Source: Verrucomicrobiota bacterium (GTDB taxonomy: Bacteria > Verrucomicrobiota > Kiritimatiellia > CAIQIC01). From it: DNA of 64,000 nucleotides. Positions 34,947 through 43,095 of this stretch are shown in pieces; position 1 is the stretch's first letter, and each line of letters starts with the position of its first letter. Location: positions 1 through 64,000 of the forward strand of contig SCQF01000001.1 of NCBI GenBank assembly GCA_004321905.1, in the 5' to 3' direction. A model generated the notes under the pieces. The model had not been told where the DNA came from, made no database searches, and saw only the letters and a list, made by a program, of their open reading frames with translations. A program made the position numbers and the translations under genes.

Positions 34947-36149
34947 ATGCTGAAGCGTATGGATGCTGCGTGCGAACAGATGCCTTCGGCGATATGGGCG
35001 CGGCGATTATTGCTGGCCGCGGTGGGCGCGATCACGTTTTCCATCGCGCTCGGCCAGTTTTTTCTGGTGCTGGCGTGCGTACCGCTGGCAATGTGGCTGA
35101 TCCGCACGCCGCAGCGCCCGGCGTTGCCAGCGCTGCTCGTGCCGATGCTGCTGTTCATCGCCATCGCGTGGGCCACCATCGGCTACAACACCCTCCGACT
35201 GGATTTGAGCCGCATCGGTAAACTCTTTTGGTTTATTTCGTTACCCGCCGCCGCGTGGTTGCTCCACGATACGCGCCGCACGTTCCATCTGCTCTGGGCC
35301 CTTGCGCTCGGGTGTGGTGTGCTCGCCATCAAAACGTTGATCGCCGTACCGCTGGGCGCGTGGAAGCTGCTGCGCGAAACGCCAGACTACGCGCAGAATT
35401 TCATCCACGCGCTGACGCTCAAAGGCTCGATGCCGGATGGCCAGATGCTGATGCTGGGTTTGGTTGTTACGCTTGGCTTGCTGCTGATTTGCCGGGCCGA
35501 ACGGCAACCGACTAACATCGTCAGCGTACTTCTGCTGCTACAAATCGCGGCGTTCATCCTCAACCTCAAGCGCGGCTCGTGGATTGTCGCACTGCTGCTG
35601 CTGGTGATCTTCGTCCTGATGAAACTGACGTGGAAGCACACACTGCTCATTCTGTTGGTGGTCGCCGGAGCGCTGTGTCTGCCGCCGGTCCAGTCGCGGC
35701 TGCTGGCGCTGGAGCGTGACTTCGATCCCGCCGCCGGTGGGCGCGCGACGATGTGGCTGCGCATCGCGCCGGCGCTAATCAAGGAGCACCCGCTCGGCAT
35801 CGGCTACGGCCAACTGACCAACGAAAAAATGCAGGCGATTTTCCCCGACGTCGAACGCGACCGAAATCACCTCCACAACAACATCCTGCAAGTGCTCGTC
35901 GAGACCGGGTGGCCGGGCTTGGCCGCGTATCTGCTCTGGATGGGCTGGGCGCTGGTGGCGGCGGCGCAGCGATGGCGCGTGGCGCAGGCGGAATCAGAAT
36001 CGGCGGCGATTGCCGCGCTGGTATTGCTGTTGATGTTGATCGGGCTGCTTGCAAATGGTGTCGTCGAGTATAACTTTGGCACGTCGCGGTTGATGATCGT
36101 CGCGGGCGTCATCATGGGGGCTTGGCCGCGACGATGTGCGCCGGCCTGA
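34947..36149 (+). CDS. O-antigen ligase family membrane protein (Wzy_C)
   Basis: A 400-residue protein with about ten hydrophobic segments. The conserved periplasmic loop is recognisable (ERDFDPAAGGRATMWLRIAP, EHPLGIGYGQLTN, then RNHLHNNILQVLVETGWPGL), which defines the WaaL/Wzy O-antigen ligase superfamily. It probably transfers or polymerises a lipid-linked glycan outside the inner membrane. Ligase and polymerase cannot be told apart by sequence alone. An ATG at 34959 is an alternative start. Confidence 0.83.
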   Translation: MLKRMDAACEQMPSAIWARRLLLAAVGAITFSIALGQFFLVLACVPLAMWLIRTPQRPALPALLVPMLLFIAIAWATIGYNTLRLDLSRIGKLFWFISLPAAAWLLHDTRRTFHLLWALALGCGVLAIKTLIAVPLGAWKLLRETPDYAQNFIHALTLKGSMPDGQMLMLGLVVTLGLLLICRAERQPTNIVSVLLLLQIAAFILNLKRGSWIVALLLLVIFVLMKLTWKHTLLILLVVAGALCLPPVQSRLLALERDFDPAAGGRATMWLRIAPALIKEHPLGIGYGQLTNEKMQAIFPDVERDRNHLHNNILQVLVETGWPGLAAYLLWMGWALVAAAQRWRVAQAESESAAIAALVLLLMLIGLLANGVVEYNFGTSRLMIVAGVIMGAWPRRCAPA

Positions 36150-36199
36150 TTTTCCAGGGCTTGGCAAAAGGAAACGCACGGTTTTCCAGGCCTTGGAAA
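36150..36199. repeat. Paired palindromic repeat before the DJ-1 family gene
   Basis: A unit with a changed right arm (TTTTCCAGGGCTTGGCAAAA) is centred at 36159 and TTTTCCAGGCCTTGGAAAC at 36191, 32 bp apart. Confidence 0.87.
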
Positions 36200-36218
36200 C
36201 GTGAAAGGAGCGGAAGCG

Positions 36219-36797
36219 ATGCAACGAGTTTTGGTGCCGCTGGCCGATGGCGTAGAGGAAATGGAAGCCACGATTGTCGTGGATATGTTGCGCCGCGTGC
36301 CGTGGCACGTGCTGACGGCGGGCCTCAAACCGGGCGTCGTGACGGCCGCGCGCGGAACGCGCTTGATGCCGGACAACGTCTGGGACAAAATTGATCCGGG
36401 CCTGTTCGATATGATCGTGATTCCGGGTGGCGCACGTGGTGTTGAAGCGTTGCGGCGCGATCCGCGCGTGGTGGACGCCGTACGCGCGCACGCCGGGCGC
36501 GGTAAGCTGACCGCCGCGGTTTGCGCCGGGCCGTTGGTGCTGCAAGACGCGGGGCTTCTTGTGGGGCGCCGCGCAACGTGCCATCCGGGCCAAGTCGCTG
36601 ACTTTACGCAAGCGCAGCGGCTTGATGAACCAGTGGTGGTGGATGGCAACGTGGTGACGAGTCAAGGTGCGGGCACGACGTTCGCTTTCGCGCTGACGCT
36701 TGTGGCGTTGGTGGAAGGCGAGGACAAGGCGCGGGAATTGGCGCAGGCGATCGTGCTCGCGCCGGAGGAGCTCGGGCGTTTGGGTCGCAAAAAGTAA
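36219..36797 (+). CDS. DJ-1/PfpI family protein
   Basis: A 192-residue single-domain protein of the DJ-1/ThiJ/PfpI superfamily. The N-terminus RVLVPLADGVEEMEATIVVD carries the conserved glutamate, and the nucleophilic elbow cysteine is in LTAAVCAGPLVLQDAG. The pattern VVTSQGAGTTFAFALTLVAL is typical. Relatives act in glyoxal detoxification or protein/nucleotide deglycation; the precise role here is unknown. ATG 36219 is preferred, with AAAGGAG 8 bp upstream. Confidence 0.87.
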   Translation: MQRVLVPLADGVEEMEATIVVDMLRRVPWHVLTAGLKPGVVTAARGTRLMPDNVWDKIDPGLFDMIVIPGGARGVEALRRDPRVVDAVRAHAGRGKLTAAVCAGPLVLQDAGLLVGRRATCHPGQVADFTQAQRLDEPVVVDGNVVTSQGAGTTFAFALTLVALVEGEDKARELAQAIVLAPEELGRLGRKK

Positions 36798-36897
36798 AAA
36801 AACGCTTGTGTTTTCAGGGCTGCGGTGCAACCATGCGGCCGCTGTTTGGGAACGAATGTGGTTAGATGGCAACAAAAACAAGCAGGAGGATACTGAT

Positions 36898-37176
36898 ATG
36901 GCAATGACGAAGTCGCAAGTGCAGGCCGCGTTGGCCGGCAAGTTGGGTGTCTCGAAGAAGCAAGTCGGCCTGTTCTTTGAAGAGCTGGCCAAGCTGGCCT
37001 ACAAGGAAGCGAAGAACGCTTTCGTGTTGCCCGGCCTCGGCAAGCTGGTGCTCGTGCAGCGCGCGGCGCGTATTGGCCGCAACCCTGCGACGGGCGAACA
37101 GATCCAGATACCGGCGAAGAAGGTCGTCAAGTTCCGCGTGGCGAAGGCCGCGAAGGACGCGATCCTCAAAAAATAA
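36898..37176 (+). CDS. HU-family DNA-binding protein
   Basis: A small nucleoid protein that bends DNA. The 92-residue chain has the helical dimer part (MTKSQVQAALAGKLGVSKKQ, VGLFFEELAKLAYKEAKNAF) and the beta-arm GKLVLVQRAARIGRNPATGE followed by QIQIPAKKVVKFRVAKAAKD. This arm matches HU/IHF consensus (GRNPxTGE). The ATG at 36898 has a perfect AGGAGG. A strong terminator follows. Confidence 0.93.
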   Translation: MAMTKSQVQAALAGKLGVSKKQVGLFFEELAKLAYKEAKNAFVLPGLGKLVLVQRAARIGRNPATGEQIQIPAKKVVKFRVAKAAKDAILKK

Positions 37177-37200
37177 TTCCGAGTTTCTTCGGAAATTAGA

Positions 37201-37237
37201 GAAAAGAGACGGCGCAAACCGTCTCTTTTCTTTTTTT
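37201..37237 (+). terminator. Rho-independent terminator after the HU gene
   Basis: GAAAAGAGACGG pairs with CCGTCTCTTTTC around a 6 nt loop, followed by seven T. It is a strong terminator that runs directly into the next palindromic repeat. Confidence 0.85.
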
Positions 37238-37285
37238 CCAAGGCTTGGAAAAACGGACGGTTCAGTTTTCCAAGGCTTGGAAAAC
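37232..37285. repeat. Paired palindromic repeat overlapping the tsaD stop
   Basis: Two perfect TTTTCCAAGGCTTGGAAAA units are centred at 37243 and 37275, 32 bp apart. The second lies inside tsaD and supplies its final codons. Confidence 0.92.
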
Positions 37286-38323
37286 GCCGAAAATCAGCTC
37301 CGGGTGTACGTCCAAACGCGGAATTTTTTCCGCGTCCGGCGCGAGCGGTAGTTGGCGGCACGCGGCGGCGGCGATCATTGCGGCGTTGTCGGTGCAAAAT
37401 TTCGGCGGCGCGAGCAGCAGCCGCGTACCAGCGCGCTCAGCCATCACCGCCAGCTTTTCGCGCAGGCGCTGGTTGATGGAAACGCCGCCGCCGCAACCGA
37501 AAAATTTTACATCGTCGCGCTCCAACGCGCGCATACTGCGTTCGATCAGCGCATCGAACACGGCCTCTTGATAACTCGCGGCAGTGTTTTTTAGTTCCGG
37601 TTCGGTCGCTGCAGCAGGGTTGGCTTTGATCTGATAGAGCAGCGCCGTCTTGAGGCCGCTGTAGCTGAAGCACAATTCCGGATCGAGGCCGGCGGCGTGT
37701 TCGGTCGGCTGACCACGCGGGAATTTGATGCGCCGCACGTCGCCGCCCTGCGCGGCGCGTTCGATCAACGGGCCGCCGGGATAACCGAGGCCGAGCAGCT
37801 TCGCGCCTTTGTCGAGCGCCTCGCCGGCGGCGTCATCAAGCGTCTGACCGAGCAAGCGGTAACGGCCCGGCGCTTCGACGCGAATCAATTGTGTGTGGCC
37901 GCCGGAGACGATCAGCGTGATGAACGGCAGCGCGTCCTCGAAACGCGGCGCGGATTCGTCGAGGAACAGCGAGCAGAGATGGCCTTCGAGGTGGTTGACG
38001 CCGAGCAGCGGCACATCGAGCCGCAACGCGAGCGCCTGTGCTGCGGCGATGCCGATGAGCAGCGCGCTGGCGAGGCCGGGGCCGTGGGTCACGGCGATGG
38101 CGCCCAAGTCGCGCCAATCAAGGCCGGCTTCGGTCAGCGCTTGGCGCAACAGACCGGGCAATTCTTCCACATGACAGCGCGAGGCGATCTCCGGGACGAC
38201 GCCGCCAAAAGGCCGGTGCTTGGCGATTTGCGTAAAAACCAGATTCGCGCGCAGCCGGCGTGGCGTTTCGAGAATGGCGACGGACGTTTCGTCGCAGGAG
38301 GTTTCGATAGCCAGAATGTTCAT
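37262..38323 (-). CDS. tsaD: tRNA N6-adenosine threonylcarbamoyltransferase
   Basis: TsaD transfers the threonylcarbamoyl group to A37 of tRNAs that read ANN codons. The N-terminus is ILAIETSCDETSVAILE, the metal histidines are in GVNHLEGHLCSLFL, and SGGHTQLIRVE and YSGLKTALLYQIK are conserved. The ATG at 38323 gives the standard N-terminus; the open frame runs further upstream as ctpA antisense. The last residues (FQALEN) are encoded by a palindromic repeat, so the gene end was probably rewritten by the repeat. Length is 353 residues. Confidence 0.93.
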   Translation of the reverse strand: MNILAIETSCDETSVAILETPRRLRANLVFTQIAKHRPFGGVVPEIASRCHVEELPGLLRQALTEAGLDWRDLGAIAVTHGPGLASALLIGIAAAQALALRLDVPLLGVNHLEGHLCSLFLDESAPRFEDALPFITLIVSGGHTQLIRVEAPGRYRLLGQTLDDAAGEALDKGAKLLGLGYPGGPLIERAAQGGDVRRIKFPRGQPTEHAAGLDPELCFSYSGLKTALLYQIKANPAAATEPELKNTAASYQEAVFDALIERSMRALERDDVKFFGCGGGVSINQRLREKLAVMAERAGTRLLLAPPKFCTDNAAMIAAAACRQLPLAPDAEKIPRLDVHPELIFGVFQALEN

Positions 38324-38342
38324 GCGAGGCCGCGGCTTGGCG

Positions 38343-39647
38343 TCAGGGTTTTTGAGCCGCCAGCTGGGGCTGCGCGCGTTTGCCGTAGGCCAGTACGCCC
38401 TTGAGCGCATCCACGGCGCGGCCAAGTTGCGCGTCGGTGATGGGTTGGGCCAACTCCTCATCCTCGGCGGCTGGCGCATTTTTGGGGCGCTGTCGTTGTA
38501 GCCAGAGTTTATGCCAATCCTCCGGCGCCATTGGCACGACGACGTCCGGCTCAATGCCGTGCTCGTGAATCAAGCGGTGGCTGGGCGTGTAATATTTCGC
38601 CGTGGTCAACCGCAGCGCCGAACCATCGTCGAGCGGAATCACGCTCTGTACCGAACCTTTGCCGAAGGTTTTCTCGCCCACAAGGAAAGCGCGATGCTGA
38701 TCCTGCAAGGCGCCGGCGACGATTTCCGACGCGCTCGCGCTGCCGCCATTGACGAGGATTGCAATCGGCTGATCGAGGTAGTGCACACGGCCACCGGCCT
38801 TCTCCACCATTTTCTGTTTTTCCGTACGGCCCACCGTGGCGACAATCAGGTCGCCTTTGCGCAAAAACTTCTGGCTCACGTCCACCGCTGCGACGAGCAG
38901 CCCGCCGGGGTTGTTGCGCAAGTCCAGCACCAGCGCCCGCAGCCCTTGTTTGTTCAAGCCGTCCAATGCCGTCTGTAAATCATCCGCCGTACGTTCACTG
39001 AACGTGAGAATACGCACATAACCGATGCCGTCCTCCAGCATCTGCGCGTCTTTGATGCTGGGCACATTGATTTCGGCGCGGATCAACTCCAGCATCCGCA
39101 GCGTCTGCGTCTTGGGCCGTAAAATGCGGATGGTCACTTTGGTGCCCGGCGGGCCGCGCATCTTCTTGACCACCTCGTCCAGCGCCAGGCCTTCGGTCGT
39201 CTTGCCATCCACCTCGATGATTTTATCGCCCGGCAAAATGCCCGCGCGGAAGCCCGGCGTATCCTCCATCGGCGCGATCACGGTCGGCAGCCCATCTTTC
39301 AACCCGATGACGACGCCCAGCCCGCCGAACTGCCCGCTGGTATCGTCCTTCATGTCCTGATAGGTCGCGGGGTCCATGAATTGGCTGTGCGGATCGAGCG
39401 ACTGCAACATTCCGCGCATCGCGCCGTAGATCAGGTTGGTATAGGCGACCTTGTTGGTGTCCACATACAGCTCGCGCACCTGCTCAAGCACCTTGGTGAA
39501 CAGCGCCATCTTTTCGTAAGCCGCCTCGCGGTCGCTGCCTTTGGTGGTTTCGCGCGCATGGAGCCGCGCGGCGACGGCCAGATTGACCGCCAGCGCCACC
39601 ACCAGCAAGACCCAACCTACGCCGCGTCCGAGCTTGTTCAGTTGCAT
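38343..39647 (-). CDS. ctpA: C-terminal processing protease (S41 family, PDZ domain)
   Basis: A periplasmic serine protease that trims envelope proteins. It has an N-terminal signal anchor (GVGWVLLVVALAVNLAVAAR), a helical region with YGAMRGMLQSLDPHSQFMDP, a PDZ domain (GLGVVIGLKDGLPTVIAPM), and the S41 core. The catalytic serine is in GGSASASEIVAGALQDQ and the lysine in EKTFGKGSVQSVIPL. ATG 39647 with GGAG at 8 bp is preferred over GTG 39653. It lies 19 bp before tsaD, likely the same transcript. Confidence 0.92.
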   Translation of the reverse strand: MQLNKLGRGVGWVLLVVALAVNLAVAARLHARETTKGSDREAAYEKMALFTKVLEQVRELYVDTNKVAYTNLIYGAMRGMLQSLDPHSQFMDPATYQDMKDDTSGQFGGLGVVIGLKDGLPTVIAPMEDTPGFRAGILPGDKIIEVDGKTTEGLALDEVVKKMRGPPGTKVTIRILRPKTQTLRMLELIRAEINVPSIKDAQMLEDGIGYVRILTFSERTADDLQTALDGLNKQGLRALVLDLRNNPGGLLVAAVDVSQKFLRKGDLIVATVGRTEKQKMVEKAGGRVHYLDQPIAILVNGGSASASEIVAGALQDQHRAFLVGEKTFGKGSVQSVIPLDDGSALRLTTAKYYTPSHRLIHEHGIEPDVVVPMAPEDWHKLWLQRQRPKNAPAAEDEELAQPITDAQLGRAVDALKGVLAYGKRAQPQLAAQKP

Positions 39648-39758
39648 CGTCACTTCTCCCGCGCCCGCTACCGGCGCGAGGCGGTCTTATAGCCCATCCG
39701 CTCCGACAACGCAACCGAAGCGGCGTTCGCGTAGACGGAAAGTGCTGGTTGGCAAAAC

Positions 39759-39947
39759 TTATTCCAAGTCCGCTGGATCAAATAATCTGGCACCGTGATA
39801 AATCGCCAGAATTTCAACGACGTCTTTTTTAAAGCGATAAACAATCCGGTAGTTCCCCAAAATAATTTCGCGGAGGGCGACTTTGTTGAATTCTACAATG
39901 ACTTCCACGTCGTCAGCCGCTTGCAGCGTCCATCTTATTTCAGCCAT
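39759..39947 (-). CDS. ParE/RelE-like toxin with internal deletion
   Basis: The 62-residue protein starts like ParE toxins (MAEIRWTLQAADDVEVI) and ends like them (LREIILGNYRIVYRFKKDVV then EILAIYHGARLFDPADLE). The middle ~35 residues, which hold helix 2 and the linker in normal 95-100 residue toxins, are missing, joined in frame at FNKVALRE. No antitoxin gene is seen next to it. It is probably a decayed toxin, though a truncated product is possible. Confidence 0.65.
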   Translation of the reverse strand: MAEIRWTLQAADDVEVIVEFNKVALREIILGNYRIVYRFKKDVVEILAIYHGARLFDPADLE

Positions 39948-39998
39948 TTTCGCATCCTTTCCTTCACGTGGTCGTGAGGAATGGTTTTGCTGTATCGT

Positions 39999-40049
39999 AT
40001 TTCCAAGCCTTGGAAAAGGAGACGATCTGATTCCCCAAGGCTTGGAAAT
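39999..40049. repeat. Paired palindromic repeat upstream of the kinase gene
   Basis: Units are centred at 40008 (TTCCAAGCCTTGGAAAA) and 40040 (TTCCCCAAGGCTTGGAAA), 32 bp apart. A further hairpin of GAACGCGT/ACGCGTTC type follows near 40080-40122. Confidence 0.87.
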
Positions 40050-40185
40050 ATTTGAAAATAACTCCGTGAAGGTGGCGCGCGTTCACCGAACGCGCTTGAA
40101 CGCGTCGAGGCGACGCGTTCCACCTTTTAGAGGCCCGCCACTCACTTGCGTCTAGGCCCCAATTTGGCTATGGTGCGCGTGCGCC

Positions 40186-42519
40186 ATGGACAAACCCCCA
40201 TTTGAATTACCGGGTTACGAGCTGTTGGAGACGCTGGGCGAAGGCGGCATGGCCGTCGTCTGGAAAGCCCGCCAACGCTCGCTTGACCGGTTGGTGGCGA
40301 TCAAAATTCTGATGCCGCAATGGCGCCAGGATGCCGACGCCATGGCTCGCTTTCGCAAAGAGGCGCTGGCCGCCGCCCGGCTCAAGCATAGCGGGATCAT
40401 CCAAGTGTTCGACGCCGGCGAGACGGTGGATGCGGTCTATTTCGTGATGGAGTATGTCGCGGGCTATACCATCGGCGAGCGCATTCGCAAGCACGGCCCA
40501 TTGGACGAAGAAACGGCGCTGGACATCACGTTGGGCGTCGCTGCCGCGCTGAGCTACGCGTGGCAAAGCGCGCAGATGATTCACTGCGACATCAAGCCCG
40601 ACAACATCATGATTGACCACGACGGCACCGTGAAGATTGCCGATCTGGGGCTGGCGCGGGCGCTCGGGCCGACGGGCACCACCGGGGCGGATGAATACAT
40701 CGTCGGCACGCCCAACTATCTCTCGCCGGAGCAGGCGCGCGGCGAGGCCGATCTCGATTGCGGCACCGATGTCTATGCGCTGGGGGCGACGCTCTATCAC
40801 ATGGTCACCGGGCGCCTGCCGTTTGGCGATACGCCCGGCACCATGCCGCTGGAGCGGCAGCAGACGGATTTTCTGCTCGACCCGCTGGACCTCAGTCCGA
40901 ACCTTTCGCCGGTGCTGGGCGCACTCATCGAACGCATGATGGTCAAAGATCGGCAACTTCGGCCCGCCACATGGCGGCAAGTTATCGGCGACGTACAAGA
41001 GGTGCGCGAGGGGTACCTGCCCGCAGGCGATCTGCCGCCGGCTGGTGCGAGTACCGTTTTGCGTAGCGCGTGGCGTACGGAGAATCCTGGCAGACATCGG
41101 CCGCCGCCCCATGTGCCCAAGAAAGCGCTCCTCACTATTTCTCCGGCAGCGCAGTTGCACCCGGCCGTTGCACGGCCCACGCAGCCGACCTCGACCCGCG
41201 CGCGCCACCGCCGTAACTGGTCGGTGGTGATCGGTCAGGTCGTTATCATCGCCGCACTGGTTGTCACGGGGTATGCGGCGCTCTATCTCTATCTAAATCT
41301 CAGCGGCAAGCTGTCGGTTTACCGCGAGTTGCCGCCGCCCAAAACCGGTGAAATTGGTAAGCGTGAAGGGTCGGCCCCCAAAGCGCCCGTGACCCATCCG
41401 GTGGTCGCGTCAGTGCCGCAGGTCAGCCCCGCGCCCACCACCACGGTGGTTGTTGCGACCCCGCCGCCGGAACCGGTTGTAGCCGTCACCGACGTGGCAC
41501 CCGCAGAGACGAATGCACCGCCGCCACCGGTGGTCGTCCCGCCTCCCGCCAATGTTGAGGCCAAGGTGAAGCCCAACGGCAACCACCATTCGGCGCTTTA
41601 TCGGCGGGCGGCGCGTTTTTATAATTATGCGCTCGATCTGCATCGCGCGTATGCCGACCGCACCAACTTGCGGGTTGTGCAACGCGTCGAAGCCGCTTGC
41701 CGGCAGGCCACCGCCGACTTCAACGCTTGCCGTGAGGCGCAGACCGACAAAGCATCCGTGGATCAACTCGTGCAGCAGTGTTATCAAGTGCTCGCCGATA
41801 CACGGCTCACGGCCAAGACCGCGAATGCGACCGGTCCCGCCGCATCGGCGCTTCCGCCGCTGCCCAGCATGGACTTGCCAGACGAAGCCGCCGCGCCCGA
41901 CAACCTGCAACCCGCACTGGCCGCGGCCTGGAAAACAAAACCGGCGAAGCGTGCGGCCGTACAAGACGAGTTCCGCGACTTGTTCAGCCTTTGTCCGCCC
42001 GCCCGCGCCATCGGCACGCAAAATTTGCTGCTTTATGATCGCATCGCCTACGGGATGTCCGCCGCGGATGCGGCGCGACTGTTCGGCGCCACTAGCGGCG
42101 CGATGCAGACGCTGGCCAGTCCGCTTTTCCCCGCTGGTCACTACTTTCTACACGACGTTGTCATCACACCCGTTGATGGTTTCAATCACCTGTTGCTGAT
42201 CGTGGACCACGCCGACCGCATCGTGGCGGTGCAATTGGTGACCGATCAGCCTACCGACGGCGAGTTGCGCCTGCCGCCGACGCTGTTCCAAGCGCAGGGT
42301 AAATGCTACGACTTCATCCGCGTGCTCTCCAAACCCAAAACGGCGTGGCAGATTGCCTACCGCGTCGCGCTTGTCGGCAAACTGGCGCGACTCGATTGCG
42401 AACTGGCCTCCGACAACTCCGCTGCGCCATTGGGCTTGGGCGCGCCGCGCGCGCGCAGTTACCTCTATCTGCCGCAAACGCTCGCCGCGCAGATGTTGGA
42501 ACGCGCGGAAGCACCCTGA
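40186..42519 (+). CDS. Membrane Ser/Thr protein kinase (Hanks type)
   Basis: A 777-residue signalling protein. Residues ~1-270 are a kinase domain: LGEGGMAVVWKARQ (P-loop), VAIKIL (catalytic Lys), MIHCDIKPDNIMIDH (HCD in place of HRD), IADLGLARAL (DLG in place of DFG) and VGTPNYLSPEQARGE. One membrane helix lies near residues 347-367 (GQVVIIAALVVTGYAALYLY). A Pro/Thr/Val-rich spacer (~380-460) leads to an unrecognised C-terminal domain of about 310 residues on the far side. PASTA repeats are absent. Its signal and targets are unknown. Confidence 0.88.
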   Translation: MDKPPFELPGYELLETLGEGGMAVVWKARQRSLDRLVAIKILMPQWRQDADAMARFRKEALAAARLKHSGIIQVFDAGETVDAVYFVMEYVAGYTIGERIRKHGPLDEETALDITLGVAAALSYAWQSAQMIHCDIKPDNIMIDHDGTVKIADLGLARALGPTGTTGADEYIVGTPNYLSPEQARGEADLDCGTDVYALGATLYHMVTGRLPFGDTPGTMPLERQQTDFLLDPLDLSPNLSPVLGALIERMMVKDRQLRPATWRQVIGDVQEVREGYLPAGDLPPAGASTVLRSAWRTENPGRHRPPPHVPKKALLTISPAAQLHPAVARPTQPTSTRARHRRNWSVVIGQVVIIAALVVTGYAALYLYLNLSGKLSVYRELPPPKTGEIGKREGSAPKAPVTHPVVASVPQVSPAPTTTVVVATPPPEPVVAVTDVAPAETNAPPPPVVVPPPANVEAKVKPNGNHHSALYRRAARFYNYALDLHRAYADRTNLRVVQRVEAACRQATADFNACREAQTDKASVDQLVQQCYQVLADTRLTAKTANATGPAASALPPLPSMDLPDEAAAPDNLQPALAAAWKTKPAKRAAVQDEFRDLFSLCPPARAIGTQNLLLYDRIAYGMSAADAARLFGATSGAMQTLASPLFPAGHYFLHDVVITPVDGFNHLLLIVDHADRIVAVQLVTDQPTDGELRLPPTLFQAQGKCYDFIRVLSKPKTAWQIAYRVALVGKLARLDCELASDNSAAPLGLGAPRARSYLYLPQTLAAQMLERAEAP

Positions 42520-42570
42520 TTTTCCAGAGCTTGGAAAATCGGCAGCGGTGTTTTTTCAAGGCTTGGAAAC
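42519..42570. repeat. Paired palindromic repeat between convergent kinase and 3D-domain genes
   Basis: TTTTCCAGAGCTTGGAAAA is centred at 42529 and TTTTTTCAAGGCTTGGAAA at 42561, 32 bp apart. Confidence 0.88.
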
Positions 42571-43023
42571 TTAGCGAATCCTCACGCGCACCTGCAGCCG
42601 CTTGACGCCCCAGCGCTGCGCTTCCTTGTGCGTGGAAAAAAATAAATCGAGCCGCCGCCCGCGAATGTCGCCGCCCGTGTCTTCCACGCTGCCGTAGCCG
42701 TAGCCCGGCACATAAAGTTGAGTGCCGAGCGGCACCACCGTCGGATCGGCCGCGATGGTGCCGGCGCGTGCCTGCCGGCCGCTGGCGGTAATACCCACAA
42801 CTTTGGTCCGACCGGCGTGTGGCCCGCTGGCGATCACGGGTCGGCCGTACCACGTTCGTCGCCAGTTGCAGCATTCGCCACACGGGCAGTAGCCGGTGAC
42901 GACCATCGTCAGCGTTTTCCAGCGCGCGTCGTTGGGCGCGGGCGCCGTGCCGCGCCGCCCGCCGGTCGTTGCGCAACCCGCGAGCAACACCGTACTCAAA
43001 ATGAAAATCGCTGCACGTTTCAC
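42571..43023 (-). CDS. Lipoprotein with a 3D (MltA-like C-terminal) domain
   Basis: A 150-residue lipoprotein with signal peptide and lipobox LLAGC (Cys ~15). The mature part has VVTGYCPCGECCNWRRTWYG and the 3D domain: GITASGRQARAGTIAADPTV then PLGTQLYVPGYGYGSVEDTG and GDIRGRRLDLFF, with the three conserved Asp. 3D domains occur in lytic transglycosylases of the MltA/YuiC type, so a peptidoglycan-cleaving role is likely. GTG 43023 is chosen because it begins the signal peptide. Confidence 0.82.
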   Translation of the reverse strand: MKRAAIFILSTVLLAGCATTGGRRGTAPAPNDARWKTLTMVVTGYCPCGECCNWRRTWYGRPVIASGPHAGRTKVVGITASGRQARAGTIAADPTVVPLGTQLYVPGYGYGSVEDTGGDIRGRRLDLFFSTHKEAQRWGVKRLQVRVRIR

Positions 43024-43095
43024 AGCGTCACTTTGCGCGCGGCGCGCGGCTTCGTCAATCTTCCCTTCCGGCGCCGCGCCGGTTAGACTGCCGCC

